A DNA stretch of 7,223 bases from Desulfobulbus sp. (GTDB taxonomy: Bacteria > Desulfobacterota > Desulfobulbia > Desulfobulbales > Desulfobulbaceae). The translations under genes were made by a program, and so were the position numbers. The notes beneath the pieces are model-generated. The model ran no database searches, was not told the origin of the DNA, and saw only the letters and a list, made by a program, of their open reading frames with translations. Shown here piece after piece: positions 6,836-7,223 of the stretch. The stretch spans positions 1 to 7,223 of the forward strand of contig JAQUEZ010000293.1 in the NCBI GenBank assembly GCA_028684915.1. Direction: 5' to 3'. Position 1 is the first letter of the stretch, and each line of letters opens with the position of its first letter.

Positions 6836-7223
6836 ATGAATTCTGAAATAACCATCATCGGCGGCGGCTTGGCCGGTTGCGAGGCCGCCTGGCAGGCTGC
6901 GCAGCGCGGCATTTCCGTAGTTATCTACGAAATGAAGCCGATTAAGTTCTCACCAGCCCACGAATTACCGGGTCTGGCGGAGTTGGTCTGCTCCAATTCG
7001 CTGCGCGGTATTTCGCTCGATAATGCCGTGGGTCTTCTCAAGGAGGAGTTGCGCCGCTGCGGGTCCCTGACGATGGAAGCTGCCGAGGCAACATCTGTCC
7101 CTGCTGGTGGGGCACTGGCGGTTGACCGCCAGCTGTTTTCTGACTACGTCACGGCAAAGATAGAATCTCACCCGCTGATCCGGATTGAGCGGTGTGAATC
7201 AACCGCTATTCCGTCGGAAGGTA
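6836..7223 (+). CDS. trmFO: tRNA (uracil-54-C5)-methyltransferase, folate/FAD-dependent (3' end outside window)
   Basis: The first 129 codons of TrmFO (formerly Gid) are present. The enzyme makes ribothymidine at position 54 of the T-loop of tRNA in the cytoplasm, using methylenetetrahydrofolate and reduced FAD. The N-terminus carries the FAD-binding GGGLAG (residues 9-14) and the acidic end of strand 2 (YEMKP, E32). [10 protein letters not shown] follows, with C52 matching the conserved cysteine near position 53 of the B. subtilis enzyme, and then [13 protein letters not shown] and GALAVDR, all typical of the family. The ATG at 6836 is one base after the res stop, and its likely ribosome site (GGGACGGG) lies inside the res 3' end. 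Expression is therefore probably coupled to res. The rest of the gene is outside the window. Confidence 0.95.
   Translation, partial: MNSEITIIGGGLAGCEAAWQAAQRGISVVIYEMKPIKFSPAHELPGLAELVCSNSLRGISLDNAVGLLKEELRRCGSLTMEAAEATSVPAGGALAVDRQLFSDYVTAKIESHPLIRIERCESTAIPSEG

Overview
The window is a chromosomal stretch with housekeeping genes at both ends and an accessory defence-type insert between them. On the left is the 3' end of a type IA topoisomerase gene (topA, zinc-ribbon tail). On the right is the 5' end of trmFO, the folate/FAD-dependent tRNA U54 methyltransferase gene. A topA-trmFO neighbourhood is familiar from Desulfuromonadota (Geobacter and relatives) and some Firmicutes. The fairly GC-rich housekeeping and restriction genes and the TopA tail fit a deltaproteobacterial host best, but this is an inference without database support.

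The insert (about 291-6835) has every gene on the + strand. The left half is AT-richer. It holds a short unidentified ORF (421-609), a 12-bp perfect hairpin (633-666), and a tightly coupled pair. The pair is an HD-superfamily phosphohydrolase with a complete SAMHD1/dGTPase-like active site (688-2055) and a 183-residue protein resembling YwgA/Panacea (SocA-like) proteins (2052-2603), overlapping by 4 nt. A strong intrinsic terminator (2624-2658) closes this unit.

The right half is GC-richer and encodes a type III-like restriction-modification pair: a beta-class N6-adenine methyltransferase Mod (2695-4341) and, 3 nt later, a helicase-nuclease Res (4345-6834). Res has DEAH helicase motifs and a C-terminal PD-(D/E)xK nuclease site. 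Its stop codon is separated by one base from the ATG of trmFO, so the RM operon seems to read straight into an essential-type tRNA modification gene.

Working together, Mod would mark self DNA and Res would cut unmodified DNA. The HD/YwgA-like pair is a plausible second, separately transcribed defence or toxin-antitoxin-like module that acts on nucleotides. No integrase, transposase, tRNA gene or CRISPR array is visible. The most interesting leads are the HD/YwgA-like pair with its leader ORF and hairpin, the AT-rich apparently exchanged target-recognition region in mod, and the fusion of the RM operon to trmFO.
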